A DNA stretch of 64,000 nucleotides from Candidatus Krumholzibacteriota bacterium (GTDB lineage Bacteria > Krumholzibacteriota > Krumholzibacteriia > Krumholzibacteriales > Krumholzibacteriaceae), in NCBI GenBank assembly GCA_016932415.1, contig JAFGCX010000035.1:13968-77967 (forward strand). The letters are read 5' to 3'. The notes under the pieces were generated by a model. The model did no database searches. It was given only the letters and a program-made list of their open reading frames with translations, and was not told the origin of the DNA. A program made the position numbers and the translations under genes. Within the stretch, counting starts at the first letter, position 1; each line of letters opens with the position of its first letter. Positions 1-10,400 of this stretch are shown here, in pieces.

Positions 1-113
1 GTTATCTTTCCAGCGTCAGCGAGAGTGACGGCAGCAAGGGAAAGAGTGAATAAAAGAAGCAGGCCTCGAAGAACAATTTTTCCAAATCCCGGCCGCGCTG
101 ATTTACCTGACAT
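1..113 (-). CDS. N-terminus of an exported protein, cut by the window edge
   Basis: Only the first 37 codons of this minus-strand gene are inside the window. An ATG whose A lies at position 113 is preceded by a good ribosome binding site (AGGGAGGT on the minus strand, about 120-127). The translation begins MSGKSARPGFGKIVLRG and runs into a leucine-rich hydrophobic segment followed by LADAGK, which looks like a Sec signal peptide. The gene lies 103 bp downstream of the small secreted protein at 217-666 on the same strand, so the two may be co-transcribed. Nothing about function can be read from the fragment. Confidence 0.6.
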   Translation of the reverse strand, partial: MSGKSARPGFGKIVLRGLLLLFTLSLAAVTLADAGKI

Positions 114-216
114 GGGCGGTACCTCCCTGGTTGAATCGGAGATGCTGTCCGACAGTTTGACTACCGGTCAGAAGCGTATCAATCAACTGCTGACTGCATT
201 TTTCATCCAAATATTC

Positions 217-666
217 TTATTTATGCCCGTGATAGACCTTGGCGACAATCTTCCAGCCGTCCTCGAATTTCAGGAGGGACAGATAGTCGGTATATATGAG
301 TTTTCCATCTCGTGACGCTTCGATCTTGGCGCTTGCGCATCCTCCCGTGACGTCAAGAGCGACTATTTTGCAGTCCATTCTGACTTTTGTCCTGTCAAAA
401 GAGGGATCACTTTTGCGCTTTTCGATCCCCGCGATCCAGGTATCTATCGGGTAACGGTTTATCTTGTTACCATCTGCCGAGAAAATTGCGAAATCAGGAT
501 GGAATCCATTGCGCATCGTAGCGGTGTCCTGGTCGTTGAAAGCGCCATTGAAGTAGCTTGACTCGATTACTTTCCTTACATCTGCCTGATCGTCGGCGTG
601 GATCGCTCCCGCGTAAAAAGCCGTAATCAGGAGAAGTGCTATAATGAGTGTAAAAGATTTTTTCAT
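217..666 (-). CDS. Small secreted SnoaL/NTF2-like (putative lumazine-binding type) protein
   Basis: A 149-residue protein with a clear N-terminal signal peptide (MKKSFTLIIALLLITAFYAG, cleavage probably after AIHA). The mature part has the pattern of the NTF2/SnoaL fold: an opening helix 'DQADVRKVIESSYFNGAFNDQD', a central beta sheet and a closing 'YTDYLSLLKFEDGWKIVAKVYH' strand pair, which is characteristic of the putative lumazine-binding family. Its ligand or reaction is unknown. The ATG at 666 is supported by AAGGAGGG a few bases upstream. It probably sits in the periplasm. The fold is inferred from sequence pattern only. Confidence 0.75.
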   Translation of the reverse strand: MKKSFTLIIALLLITAFYAGAIHADDQADVRKVIESSYFNGAFNDQDTATMRNGFHPDFAIFSADGNKINRYPIDTWIAGIEKRKSDPSFDRTKVRMDCKIVALDVTGGCASAKIEASRDGKLIYTDYLSLLKFEDGWKIVAKVYHGHK

Positions 667-790
667 AAGGCCCTCCTTTTTTCCGATCTTGTCAATCTAC
701 CATCGTATCGGCCTGTCCCGGCCGCCATTTCCATTCCGGAGACTCATTTTATCAATTACGACTGAATTTGAACAGGGATAATTATTCCTT

Positions 791-818
791 TTGACGATCA
801 GCCTATGCTTGATAGAAT
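791..818 (+). promoter_or_regulatory. Sigma70-like promoter for the DUF418 gene
   Basis: TTGACG at 791-796, a 16-base spacer and TAGAAT at 813-818, each one mismatch from consensus. It lies about 60 bases upstream of the start at 878 and is correctly oriented. The 211-base gap 667-877 has no other gene; it also carries the minus-strand leader of the small protein at 217-666. Confidence 0.5.
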
Positions 819-877
819 CATCCCCGCGGTCCAGGGCGATTGAATAATAATCAGGAATCGAAAGGGAGTCGCAGCGG

Positions 878-2119
878 ATGAATGATCTTAATGATAATAC
901 GACCGTCAACGTGCCGGTCGCGCCCCGCGAGCGGATCGCCGAGATCGACACTCTTCGCGGATTCGCGATGCTCGGCATCCTGATCATGAATATCCAGTCG
1001 TTTTCCATGATGAGCGCGGCATACCTGAACCCGACCGCGTATGGCGATCTCGAGGGGATCAACAGGTGGGTCTGGATCCTGAGCCACATATTCGCCAACA
1101 TGAAGTTCATGACGATCTTCTCGATGCTTTTCGGCGCCGGGATCGTGCTTATGACCGGCAGAATGGAGGAACGCGGAAAGAGCTCGGCCGGCATTCACTA
1201 CAGGCGGATCTTCTGGCTTATCGTTATCGGGCTTATTCACGCGCATCTTCTCTGGCACGGAGATATTCTCGTGCCGTACGCCCTCTGCGGCCTTCTGGCC
1301 TGGCTGTTCAGAAGGCTTTCTCCGGGCAGGCTTCTTTGGATCGGTTTGGCAGTTGTGGCCGTCTCATCCCTGCTCTTTATTTTTTTCGGGATCACGATGC
1401 CGTACTGGCCGAAAGAATCGGTCCGGGGAACGATGGCAAGCTGGATGCCGACCGCGGAGCAGATCGCCGAAGACCTCGCCAATCACAGGGCTGGATGGCT
1501 CGGTCAGATGGCTCACCGGAGCAGCGACTCCCTCAAGATGGAGACGGTATATTTCGTAATGGGTTCAGCCTGGAGAATAGGCGGTCTCATGCTTATGGGA
1601 ATGGCTTTTTTCAAATGGGGGATCCTCACGGGGAAAAGATCGGCGAGGTTCTATCTGTCGATGGCGATGACCGGCCTCGCGACAGGTCTTACTATTGTAA
1701 TCTTCGGACTGCAGAAGAATTTCGCCGCCGGCTGGGCCATGGAATATTCGTTCTTCCTCGGCTCCCAGTTCAATTACTGGGGAAGTATTCTCGTTTCCGG
1801 CGGATATATCGGCATTGTCATGCTGGCCTGCAGATCTGCTCTGTTAAGGGGGATCACCTCGAGACTCGCCGCGGTAGGAAGGATGGCCCTGACAAACTAT
1901 CTCTCCCAGACGCTGATCTGTACGACGATCTTCTACGGCCACGGATTCGGGCTCTACGGCAGCGTAGAGAGGAAATGGCAGATCATGATCGTATTCGCAA
2001 TATGGATCCTCCAGTTCTATCTTTCTCCTCTCTGGCTCAAGTATTTCAGATTCGGACCGATAGAGTGGGTCTGGCGCTCGCTTACGTACTGGAAAGTACA
2101 GCCGATGCGGCAGGTATAA
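878..2119 (+). CDS. DUF418 domain-containing integral membrane protein (YeiB-like)
   Basis: A 413-residue polytopic membrane protein with roughly ten hydrophobic segments. The start has the family's diagnostic 'RIAEIDTLRGFAMLGILIMN' (family pattern R-D-RG-A-GI---N), and the C-terminus has the conserved 'FRFGPIEWVWRSLTYWK' block of DUF418. Members (YeiB in E. coli) resemble acyltransferase-3/heparan-alpha-glucosaminide acetyltransferase-type membrane proteins, but the substrate is not established. The ATG at 878 follows AGGGAG at 863-868. It is monocistronic by position. Confidence is high for the family and low for any specific function. Confidence 0.9.
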   Translation: MNDLNDNTTVNVPVAPRERIAEIDTLRGFAMLGILIMNIQSFSMMSAAYLNPTAYGDLEGINRWVWILSHIFANMKFMTIFSMLFGAGIVLMTGRMEERGKSSAGIHYRRIFWLIVIGLIHAHLLWHGDILVPYALCGLLAWLFRRLSPGRLLWIGLAVVAVSSLLFIFFGITMPYWPKESVRGTMASWMPTAEQIAEDLANHRAGWLGQMAHRSSDSLKMETVYFVMGSAWRIGGLMLMGMAFFKWGILTGKRSARFYLSMAMTGLATGLTIVIFGLQKNFAAGWAMEYSFFLGSQFNYWGSILVSGGYIGIVMLACRSALLRGITSRLAAVGRMALTNYLSQTLICTTIFYGHGFGLYGSVERKWQIMIVFAIWILQFYLSPLWLKYFRFGPIEWVWRSLTYWKVQPMRQV

Positions 2120-2246
2120 TTATGGCATATCTGGTAATTTTTTCAGGATCTGCGATTTGGAACGGTTATTGATTCAATAATAGATAATTATTGACCTGGA
2201 GGGTATTTCGAATGATTTTCTGTCGTTTTCGACAAGGAGGCGCGAA

Positions 2247-3950
2247 ATGAGAGCTGGAAATCTTTCACAGGCTGTTTTCGCTTTATCGCTTATCTTTCTG
2301 GTATCGCTGGCTGGTTGTTCCGGATCGGACAGCGGAGGGAGCAATCCTGATCCTGATACTACAGCGCCTTATGTGACCGGAAGCTATCCGGCAGATGGCG
2401 CTACGGGAGTCTCAAGGACAGGTCCGTTCTGGATCTCCTTCAGCGAAGCGATGGACGAGGAAAGCTTCGATGGCAATATCATTGTCTCCGGGGCCGCGTC
2501 GTTCGATTTCTACGCGAACGATAATTGTGACACTCTTTTCTTTGCTCCCTATTCCCTGCTTTCGGCGAATACAACTTACGGGATCGGGATCGAAGCGGAT
2601 GTAGAGGATCTTGCCGCCAATCCGATGGGCGCCGCATATGATCTCTCTTTCACGACCAATTCCGATGTCGATAATACTCATCCCCAGGTCTTGTCGGTCT
2701 ATCCGGCCAATGGCGCTACCGGTGTAAGTTCAGGTGAAGTGATCGTTATCACCTTCACTGAACCGATTATTCAGTTCGACGACTGGGATACCCCGGCGCA
2801 CATCATAATCACCCCGATGCCTGAAGATGGATACTTCGAATTCCAGGGAAATTCAGTCTTTATCTATCATTCGCCATTCCCCTCCGAGACCCTGATCAGT
2901 GTCGAGATCACTTCCCTTGTCGAGGACCTGTCGGGAAATAATCTATCGCTGCCGTATTACTATTCATTTACGACAATCGCCGATAATGTCAGGCCATATC
3001 TGGCCAGCGCCTCTCCCTCGAATCACGCGACGGGGGTGTCGACCGAACTGGAGACGATGAGTTTTACATTCAGCGAACCGATGTATCCTGAATTCGATAT
3101 GCCTGACGAGAACGTCGACGCGAGGATAATGCAACTCTTTGCCGGAAACCCCGAATGGAACGAAGATTATTCCTCGCTGGAAATATCGCTTGCCAACGAT
3201 CTTCTTCCCGGGTGCACCTACTGGGTCTATTTCGAGGATGTCACCGATATGGCGGAAAATCTTATTACACCAAATCCGACATATTATTACTTCTCCACGG
3301 CCGGGGAGACTTCGTACTATCCGGTCGGAGATATGTACACATGGTATTTCATCAGTGAATATGCCGAACCGGCCAAGGTCGCCCAGGCAGAGCCCGATTA
3401 CGAAATGTACAGGAGAATAGAAAACTATAACCCGTCGACGGGATATTTCGATGATGTCTTCAAAAGATGGGATGGAACGATTGAAGACAAGTCGTTCCTC
3501 CGGCTCGATGGAAATACAGTCTATCATGTCGGTCGCGAGGAATATGATGACGGGGTCTCGGTAATGACGATGATTTGGGATGATCCGATGCCTTACATCA
3601 AGCTCCCGGTCCCCGATCATGCCGGTGAATCATGGTCCGTATCGGCGACGCTCACGGTCGAATCAGAATTGGTGATGTCGATCTCCGGTACATGCGAGAT
3701 CGAATCGGGGACAACGACTGTAGAAGCCCCCGGTATGACGGGAGTATTCCGTCAATGTTACGTGCACCATCTGTATGTGACCGTGCAGAACTATGACGAA
3801 GGAGAGCCGAGCGGCACGAGCGACGTTCATCAGATCACCTATCTGTGCGAAGGAGTCGGCCCGGTCATGTATACCGATTTCAGCAGCGATCCCCCTTATG
3901 AACAGTATGATTCATCGATCATAAACTGGTACTTTGGATCTCACGAGTAG
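2247..3950 (+). CDS. Lipoprotein with three bacterial Ig-like (Big_5/SbsA-type) domains
   Basis: A 567-residue lipoprotein. The signal peptide ends in the lipobox SLAGC (Cys about 26), followed by a Gly/Ser/Asp linker. Three tandem domains of about 100 residues each open with the same pattern: 'TAPYVTGSYPADGATGVS', 'THPQVLSVYPANGATGVS' and 'VRPYLASASPSNHATGVS', each followed by a '-FSEPM-' or '-FTEPI-' strand. This is the Big_5/SbsA Ig-like signature. The last 200 residues (from about 365) form an unrecognised beta-rich domain. A strong RBS (AAGGAGG) precedes the ATG. It is probably anchored in a membrane and surface- or periplasm-facing; no enzymatic motif is visible. Confidence 0.85.
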   Translation: MRAGNLSQAVFALSLIFLVSLAGCSGSDSGGSNPDPDTTAPYVTGSYPADGATGVSRTGPFWISFSEAMDEESFDGNIIVSGAASFDFYANDNCDTLFFAPYSLLSANTTYGIGIEADVEDLAANPMGAAYDLSFTTNSDVDNTHPQVLSVYPANGATGVSSGEVIVITFTEPIIQFDDWDTPAHIIITPMPEDGYFEFQGNSVFIYHSPFPSETLISVEITSLVEDLSGNNLSLPYYYSFTTIADNVRPYLASASPSNHATGVSTELETMSFTFSEPMYPEFDMPDENVDARIMQLFAGNPEWNEDYSSLEISLANDLLPGCTYWVYFEDVTDMAENLITPNPTYYYFSTAGETSYYPVGDMYTWYFISEYAEPAKVAQAEPDYEMYRRIENYNPSTGYFDDVFKRWDGTIEDKSFLRLDGNTVYHVGREEYDDGVSVMTMIWDDPMPYIKLPVPDHAGESWSVSATLTVESELVMSISGTCEIESGTTTVEAPGMTGVFRQCYVHHLYVTVQNYDEGEPSGTSDVHQITYLCEGVGPVMYTDFSSDPPYEQYDSSIINWYFGSHE

Positions 3951-3974
3951 GGCAATGACCGATCTTTACAATTC

Positions 3975-4009
3975 AGCCGGCGGATGGGAAAAGGTCCCGT
4001 CTGCCGGCT
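3975..4009 (+). terminator. Stem-loop terminator after the Ig-like lipoprotein
   Basis: A 15-bp stem (two G-U pairs) closes a short AAAGG loop 24 bases past the stop codon at 3950. No uridine run follows, so it may be a weak terminator or an RNA 3'-end stabiliser. Confidence 0.45.
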
Positions 4010-4077
4010 GTGTCTATGATTCGTTCAATAAAACCAGCTTAACCAGAGATTAATATAAATAGGAAAGGGTATCTCTC

Positions 4078-4106
4078 TTGACTTTTAGAGAGCCTCTATT
4101 TATGTT
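4078..4106 (+). promoter_or_regulatory. Sigma70-like promoter for glutamate dehydrogenase
   Basis: TTGACT at 4078-4083, a 17-base spacer and TATGTT at 4101-4106 lie about 40 bases upstream of the glutamate dehydrogenase ATG. An AGGAGGAAT ribosome site follows at about 4135. This arrangement gives a short leader and fits a well-expressed housekeeping gene. Confidence 0.55.
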
Positions 4107-4147
4107 GCCAACGAAAAGAGGTTCTCAACACGACAGGAGGAATATTA

Positions 4148-5434
4148 ATGGCTGATAAGTCGTTTAATGCCTTTGAAATGGCGCAATCGCAGTTTGACAA
4201 TGTGGCCAATATTCTGGATCTCGATGAAGGTACAAGGGATCTGCTTCGTTTTAACCAGAGAGAGTACCATGTGAGCATCCCCGTTCGCATGGATGATGGA
4301 AGCTTTAAAGTATTCAGGGGTTTCAGAGTTCAGCACAATGATTCCAGAGGTCCGGCAAAGGGTGGAATACGTTTTCATCCGATGGAAACAATAGATACTG
4401 TGAGAGCCCTTGCCATGTGGATGACATGGAAGTGTGCCGTAGTGGATATTCCTCTGGGAGGAGCCAAGGGTGGAGTGATATGTGATCCGCATAATCTCAG
4501 CGCCCGGGAACAGGAAGGCATATGCCGAGGGTGGATCCGTCAGCTCTCGAGGGATGTGGGACCTCTAAACGATGTTCCAGCGCCGGATGTAATGACATCA
4601 CCACAGCATATGTTATGGATGCTTGATGAATTTGAAACCATCAGGGGGGCTAAATACCCGGGATTTATTACTGGAAAACCTGTGGGGATGGGAGGCTCGC
4701 TTGGCAGGACAGAGGCGACCGGGTATGGAGTAGTATTCAATATTCGTGAGGCTCTCAAGGAGTTGAACATCTCCCCCGCTGATACGACAGCGAGCGTTCA
4801 GGGTTTCGGTAATGTCGCCCAGTACGCTGTCGAGCTTTACACAGAGATATGGGGAAAAGTCATCTGCATATCCTGCTGGGACCAGAAAGACCAGGTCTCT
4901 TACAGTTTTAAAAAAGCTGATGGGATCGATCTGAAGGAACTAAAAAATATTACGGACAGATTCGGTGGAGTTGACAAGAAGAAAGCCGAAAGTCTGGGAT
5001 ATGAGATTCTTCCTGGTGGCGCCTGGATCGAGCAGGAAGTCGATATTCTGATTCCGGCAGCTCTCGAAAACCAGATTACGATGGAGAATGTCGGTAAAAT
5101 CAGTGATAAGGTGAAGATTATTGCCGAGGGCGCGAATGGACCGACGACACCTGGAGCAGATAAAGAGATTGCCAAGCGCGGCATTTTCATGATTCCTGAT
5201 CTTCTGGCGAATGCCGGTGGCGTAACCTGCAGTTATTTTGAACAGGTCCAATGCAACATGAACTATTTCTGGGAGAAAGACGAAGTTCTTGGTAAGCTTG
5301 ACACGAAAATAACAAACGCATTCAACGCCGTCAATGAAATGGCAAAATCCCGAAAGCTGTATATGCGCGACGCGGCTTATGTCATAGCCGTGGGACGCGT
5401 GGTTGAAGCGTGCAGGGAACGTGGCTGGATCTGA
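4148..5434 (+). CDS. gdhA: Glutamate dehydrogenase (Glu/Leu/Phe/Val dehydrogenase family)
   Basis: A 428-residue cytoplasmic enzyme catalysing reversible oxidative deamination of glutamate to 2-oxoglutarate. The family landmarks are present: substrate-binding Lys71 in 'RGPAKGGIRFHP', Lys95 in 'MTWKCA', catalytic Lys107 in 'PLGGAKGGV', Asp147 in 'PAPDVMT', and the Rossmann glycine loop around 'QGFGNVA' (218-224). The C-terminal 'EGANGPTTPGAD' and 'PDLLANAGGVTCSYFE' blocks are also intact. Length matches the short hexameric class. Cofactor preference (NAD or NADP) cannot be read safely. The ATG follows a perfect AGGAGG. The gene stands alone between a promoter at 4078 and a 232-base gap. With the peptidases and permease in this window it fits amino-acid catabolism. 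Confidence 0.95.
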   Translation: MADKSFNAFEMAQSQFDNVANILDLDEGTRDLLRFNQREYHVSIPVRMDDGSFKVFRGFRVQHNDSRGPAKGGIRFHPMETIDTVRALAMWMTWKCAVVDIPLGGAKGGVICDPHNLSAREQEGICRGWIRQLSRDVGPLNDVPAPDVMTSPQHMLWMLDEFETIRGAKYPGFITGKPVGMGGSLGRTEATGYGVVFNIREALKELNISPADTTASVQGFGNVAQYAVELYTEIWGKVICISCWDQKDQVSYSFKKADGIDLKELKNITDRFGGVDKKKAESLGYEILPGGAWIEQEVDILIPAALENQITMENVGKISDKVKIIAEGANGPTTPGADKEIAKRGIFMIPDLLANAGGVTCSYFEQVQCNMNYFWEKDEVLGKLDTKITNAFNAVNEMAKSRKLYMRDAAYVIAVGRVVEACRERGWI

Positions 5435-5666
5435 TGGTAGAAAGAGATTAAAACCGGCATTCAACAGGAAATTTGATTCAGGACTGAAACGAAATCAGGC
5501 TTATCGTTTTGCCAGGGTTTGCCGTTGGTGATTCGATGGGATATTTATACTGGATATAGAGACTCACGAACGTGGGCCGGTGGGTATTTAATTACGATTT
5601 TCCTCCCGGGTTGACGGGAAACCCCGGTATACGCTGAGAGTATCTTCCTGCGAGAGGTGTTCGCTG

Positions 5667-7433
5667 ATGGCCAGGAAAAGATACAGTCCTCACAAAGGTT
5701 CACTTGTTCCGTTCGACCGCACTTTATTTTCAAACAAACATAAATTTACATATATCGGAAAGGGGGAAATCGGTGGCAAGGCCCACGGATTGGCCGAGTT
5801 CAAAGGTATTATTGAATCGGGGGTCTTCGACAGGTTTTCTCCGGATATTTCTGTAACGATACCCGCGTTAACGGTTATTACTACCGAATATTTCGATCAG
5901 TTCATCAGGCAGAATGACCTCAAAGAGATAGCGTTTTCAAGCGCGAGAGATGATTTGATCGCCAATACCTTTCTGCAGGCCAGGCTTCCGGTTCAGCTGC
6001 TTGGAGATCTGAGGTCGCTGGTTCAGCAGGTCCATACGCCTCTGGCGGTGCGTTCTTCGAGTATGTTGGAGGATGCCATGTTTGAACCGTTCGCAAGCGT
6101 GTACGGGACAAAAATGATACCGAATAATCAGCCGGGCGTGGACTCAAGATTCCATAAACTTGTCGAAGCGATAAAATATGTCTATGCTTCGACCTTTTTC
6201 AAAGCCGCGGCAAATTACATGAAAGCTACTCATCACACCCTTCATGACGAGAAAATGGCTGTCATCATCCAGGAAGTCATTGGGACAAGGTTTGGGGAGC
6301 GATTCTATCCACATATATCAGGCGTAGTGCGTTCATACAATTTTTATCCATACGGAAACGCCGAGCCGGAAGAAGGTGTGGTGGATCTGGCCCTGGGAAT
6401 GGGGAGAACTATAGTAGATGAAGGAACAGCCTGGTCGTATTCGCCAGCTTATCCTAAAACCGGCCCGCCGTTTAATTCTGTAAACGATATGATGAAAAGT
6501 TCCCAGACAAAATTCTGGGCTGTGAACATGCAGGCTCCGGGCAGGTACAATCCGGTGGATGAAGTCGAATATATGGAAAAATACGACCTTACCGCAGCGG
6601 AATATGATGGTTCCTTAAGTTACATAGCTTCAACACTGGATTTACAGGATGGAAGAATTACATCCGGCACTGGTATCACGGGCCCAAGAATCCTCGATTT
6701 CGCGCCGATTCTCAAATCAAAAATGATACCACTGAACGAGCTTCTGGAAACGCTTCTCAAGATAAGCGAAGATCGGCTCGGTATGAGAGTCGAGATCGAA
6801 TTCGCTTTGCGACTGGACAGGATGGACTGTTCTCCTGCCGATTTTGGTTTTCTTCAGATCAGGCCGATGGTTGTATCCGACACTGAGGTTGAATTGAACC
6901 AGAGTGAACTGATCGGAGATGGGGTTCTCGTCTCGTCAGAGACAGTACTTGGAAACGGGATCCTGGATACTATAAGAGATATCGTTTACATAGACCCCGA
7001 TCGGTTCGATGTAAGCAACTCGAGGGAAATCGCCGGGCAACTGGATAAATTCAACGAAATTCTTGTTGATTCAAAAAAACCCTATCTTCTCATAGGCTTC
7101 GGCAGGTTGGGAACATCGGATCCTTCATGTGGAGTGCCAGTTACGTTCGATCAGATATCCGGGGCAAAAGCGATAATCGAATCCTCACTTCCAGATCTGG
7201 CTTTCAATCTAAGCCAGGGATCGCATTTCTTTCATAATGTTACAAGTTTCAGGATTTTTTATTTTTCTGTAAATCACTGGAGCGAGTATGGTATTGACTG
7301 GGACTGGTTGAAGAAACAGAAAGTGATCAGAGAGACGGAGTTCCTGAAACATGTTGAGCTTCCTTCTGCTTTACTGGTCAAGGTGGACGGACGGAAGGGC
7401 AGGGGAGTCATATTTTATGAGCGAAAAAAATAA
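5667..7433 (+). CDS. PEP-synthase/PPDK N-terminal-like (ATP-grasp) protein lacking the phosphohistidine domain
   Basis: A 588-residue protein related to the ATP-binding N-terminal domain of pyruvate phosphate dikinase and PEP synthase. Visible motifs are 'GKGEIGGKAHGLAEFK' (31-46, the GGK-GL loop), 'PLAVRSSSMLEDAMFEPFAS' (Arg129 region) and 'MAVIIQEVIGTRFGERFYP'. The swivelling domain with its catalytic histidine (T-H-x-x-x-A type) and the C-terminal PEP/pyruvate barrel are absent, so it cannot perform the classical two-step phosphotransfer alone. The C-terminal 130 residues ('GFGRLGTSDPSCGVPVTF', 'GSHFFHNVTSF') match the equivalent region of the downstream gene, so the two are paralogues. 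The next gene starts 17 bases before this one stops, implying translational coupling. Function is unknown; an ATP-dependent kinase-like role is an inference. Confidence 0.85.
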   Translation: MARKRYSPHKGSLVPFDRTLFSNKHKFTYIGKGEIGGKAHGLAEFKGIIESGVFDRFSPDISVTIPALTVITTEYFDQFIRQNDLKEIAFSSARDDLIANTFLQARLPVQLLGDLRSLVQQVHTPLAVRSSSMLEDAMFEPFASVYGTKMIPNNQPGVDSRFHKLVEAIKYVYASTFFKAAANYMKATHHTLHDEKMAVIIQEVIGTRFGERFYPHISGVVRSYNFYPYGNAEPEEGVVDLALGMGRTIVDEGTAWSYSPAYPKTGPPFNSVNDMMKSSQTKFWAVNMQAPGRYNPVDEVEYMEKYDLTAAEYDGSLSYIASTLDLQDGRITSGTGITGPRILDFAPILKSKMIPLNELLETLLKISEDRLGMRVEIEFALRLDRMDCSPADFGFLQIRPMVVSDTEVELNQSELIGDGVLVSSETVLGNGILDTIRDIVYIDPDRFDVSNSREIAGQLDKFNEILVDSKKPYLLIGFGRLGTSDPSCGVPVTFDQISGAKAIIESSLPDLAFNLSQGSHFFHNVTSFRIFYFSVNHWSEYGIDWDWLKKQKVIRETEFLKHVELPSALLVKVDGRKGRGVIFYERKK

Positions 7434-10400
7434 TATTACAGACGATCTGATCAAATCTTTCCTTGAAAGGGAAAAGGAACTGAAATGTCTTTACAGGATC
7501 GAGGAGATCCTCAAACAGTCTGATAAAGATCAGGATCAGATTTACAGCAGGATCCTCGACGCCGTTCCGCCGGGGTTACAGTATCCGGATATTTGTAAAG
7601 CCAAAATAACGCTCGGAACGAAGATATTCGAACCTTACAGGTTTGTGGAGACGGAGTGGGTTTTAAAAGCTGATATTCTGGTCCAGGAAAAGAAGGCTGG
7701 AGAAATCAGTGTCTATTATTCAAGGGAAATGCCTCCGGAAGATGAGGGTCCTTTTCTTAAACATGAGAAAAGGTTGCTTGAAGCGATAGCGGACCGGCTC
7801 GGCAGTTCGATTCTTCACCAAAACCTCAAGGATGCGGAAGAAGAGTCCGGAACCGATCATGGAGATGAATCCCACGAATGGAACGTCGTACTCAACCTCC
7901 TGCGCCATACTGACAGAAACTTGTTTATAAGCCTTTCGGAGAGGATGCTGAATCATCTCAGCTGGACCGGATTATCAGAAATAGAGGATATCCCTCTGAT
8001 ATCAAAGAAAAACAGATTGGATGGGGCCGCTGATCTGGACAGGGAAAGCAACAAACCTCACATGAGAGAGAGATCTGAACTTTCAGACGCCAATTGCGAA
8101 CAGATATTCAAGGTTGCAGCCAAACACTATACTGATGAGAAGATCCTCGATTATCTGCAGAAATGGATAGCGGATGATAAATTGAAATACCTGGTGCACG
8201 TAGCTAACCGCAACCTTACTCTTGCCGAGATCATTTCGGCAGTAAGGAGATATAGGGATATCGCGCATGAGGGTATCGATCTATCTCCCGTCGCGAGAAA
8301 AGGTGTTATCGTATCTTTGATAAGAAGGTTTTTTTCAAGCCAGCTGAACTACATTCGATTGGCCAAGAATTACGTCAGAAACAATGACTTCTTTGATATC
8401 ATCGACAGAATAGTTTTTACAAGGGACAGTCACGGCAGGCTGGGAGGAAAAAACGCCGGCCTATTCCTGGCGGAAGCTATAATAAAGAAATCCAATGATT
8501 CCAACGATCTGTTGAGAGCGGTGAAATTTCCCAGGAGCTGGCACGTCACATCCGATGTCATCCTGGGATTCCTGAAGTACAACAATATGGATGAGGTGGT
8601 CGAACAGAAATACAAGGAAATAAACCAGATTCGGCAGGAATATCCATATGTCATCCGGACCTTTAAAAACGGGCAGTTTCCGCCGGAAGTCGTTCAGGGT
8701 CTTTCGATGGTTCTCGACGAATTCGATGAAAAACCGCTTATAGTAAGAAGTTCGAGCCTTCTCGAAGACAGCCTTGGCGCGGCCTTTTCCGGCAAGTACA
8801 AGAGTCTTTTTCTGGCGAACCAGGGAAGCAAGCAGCAGAGGCTGGAAGCGCTCATGGACGCGATCGCGGAAGTCTATTCATCGGTATTCGGCCCCGACCC
8901 GATACAGTACAGGGCTGAAAGGAATCTTCTCGATTTTGCCGAAGAGATGGGAATCATTATCCAGGAGGTCGTTGGAAGGCGGATCGGCGATTATTATTTA
9001 CCGGCTTTCGCCGGGGTGGCTTTCAGCAGGAACGACTTCAGGTGGTCTCCAAGAATAAAAAGGGAAGATGGATTGATGCGTCTCGTTCCCGGACTCGGAA
9101 CAAGAGCCGTGGACAGGATAAGCGAGGATTATCCGATCCTTATCGCTCCCGGGCAGCCAGGGCTCAGGGTCAACGTGACGGCGGAGGAAATCGTCTATTA
9201 TTCTCCGAAAAAGATAGATGTTATAAATTTAAAGACAAATTCCTTCGAAACGATCGATATAAAGGAACTGTTGAAGAAGCATGGCGCTGAACTGCCGCTC
9301 GTAAATAAAATAGTATCAAAATTTGAAGATGATCATCTGAAAAAACCTATGGCAATGAATGTCGATTTTGCCAGGGATGATCTTGCGGTTACGTTTGAAG
9401 GAATAATCAATGATTCCGACCTGATAAACCAGGTCAATGGGCTTCTAAAGCTTCTGGAAAACAAGATGGAATCATCCGTCGATATAGAGTTCGCTCATGA
9501 CGGCGAAAATTTTTATCTTCTTCAATGCAGGCCCCAGAGTTTCAATGTGGACAGCGCGCCGGTGGCGATACCAAAGGATGTACGGAGTGATAGAGTAATA
9601 TTCTCAGCTCATAAGTATGTTTCGAACGGCCGCGTTCCCGATCTCACTCACATCGTTTATGTGGATCCACAGAAGTATTCAGAACTTGGCAGGAGGGAAG
9701 ATCTGGTCAAGGTTGGAAGAGCTGTCGGGGAACTGAACAAGCTTTTACCAAAGCGTCAATTCATTCTCATGGGTCCCGGCCGCTGGGGGAGCCGTGGAGA
9801 TATCAAGCTTGGCGTCAGTGTCTCCTATTCAGATATTAACAACACGGCAGTGCTTGTGGAGATAGCCAAGAAGAAGGGCAACTATATGCCGGACCTTTCA
9901 TTCGGCACGCATTTCTTCCAGGATCTGGTCGAAGGGCAGATCCGCTATCTTCCGCTCTACCCTGACAACGCGAAAAACGCTTTTAACGAAAAATTTCTGC
10001 TTGGTTCGAAAAATATACTTGGAGATATGTTGCCGAAGTATTCATCGCTTTCCGATGTAATCCGTCTTATTGATATTCCGGAAGTGACCGGCGGTCTTGT
10101 TTTCAGGGTCCTGATGAACGCTGATCTGGGCGAAGCTCTGGGTATTCTTGACGAACCGGGAAAAGAAGCAGACACGGATGACCGAGAGATCGTTAACTAT
10201 GAGATTCCTACTGAAAAGTACTGGTTGTGGCGGCTTCGCATGGCTGAACAGATAGCGTCAGAGCTGGATCCGAACCGTTTCGGAGTCGCCGGTTTCTATG
10301 TCTTTGGAAGCACGAAGAACGCTACCGCGGGATTGAAGAGTGACATCGACATATTGATTCATTTCAGGGGAAATAAAAATCAGCGAGGGGATCTTACCGC

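Noticed and set aside
1066-2172. Open frame of about 368 codons overlapping the DUF418 gene
   Set aside because: Arg/Asp-rich, low in hydrophobic pattern, and in the wrong frame relative to a clear membrane protein.
5435-5666. Possible riboswitch in the GC-rich leader upstream of the first ATP-grasp gene
   Set aside because: Small stems can be drawn, but no consensus of a known riboswitch (TPP, c-di-GMP, glycine) could be matched.
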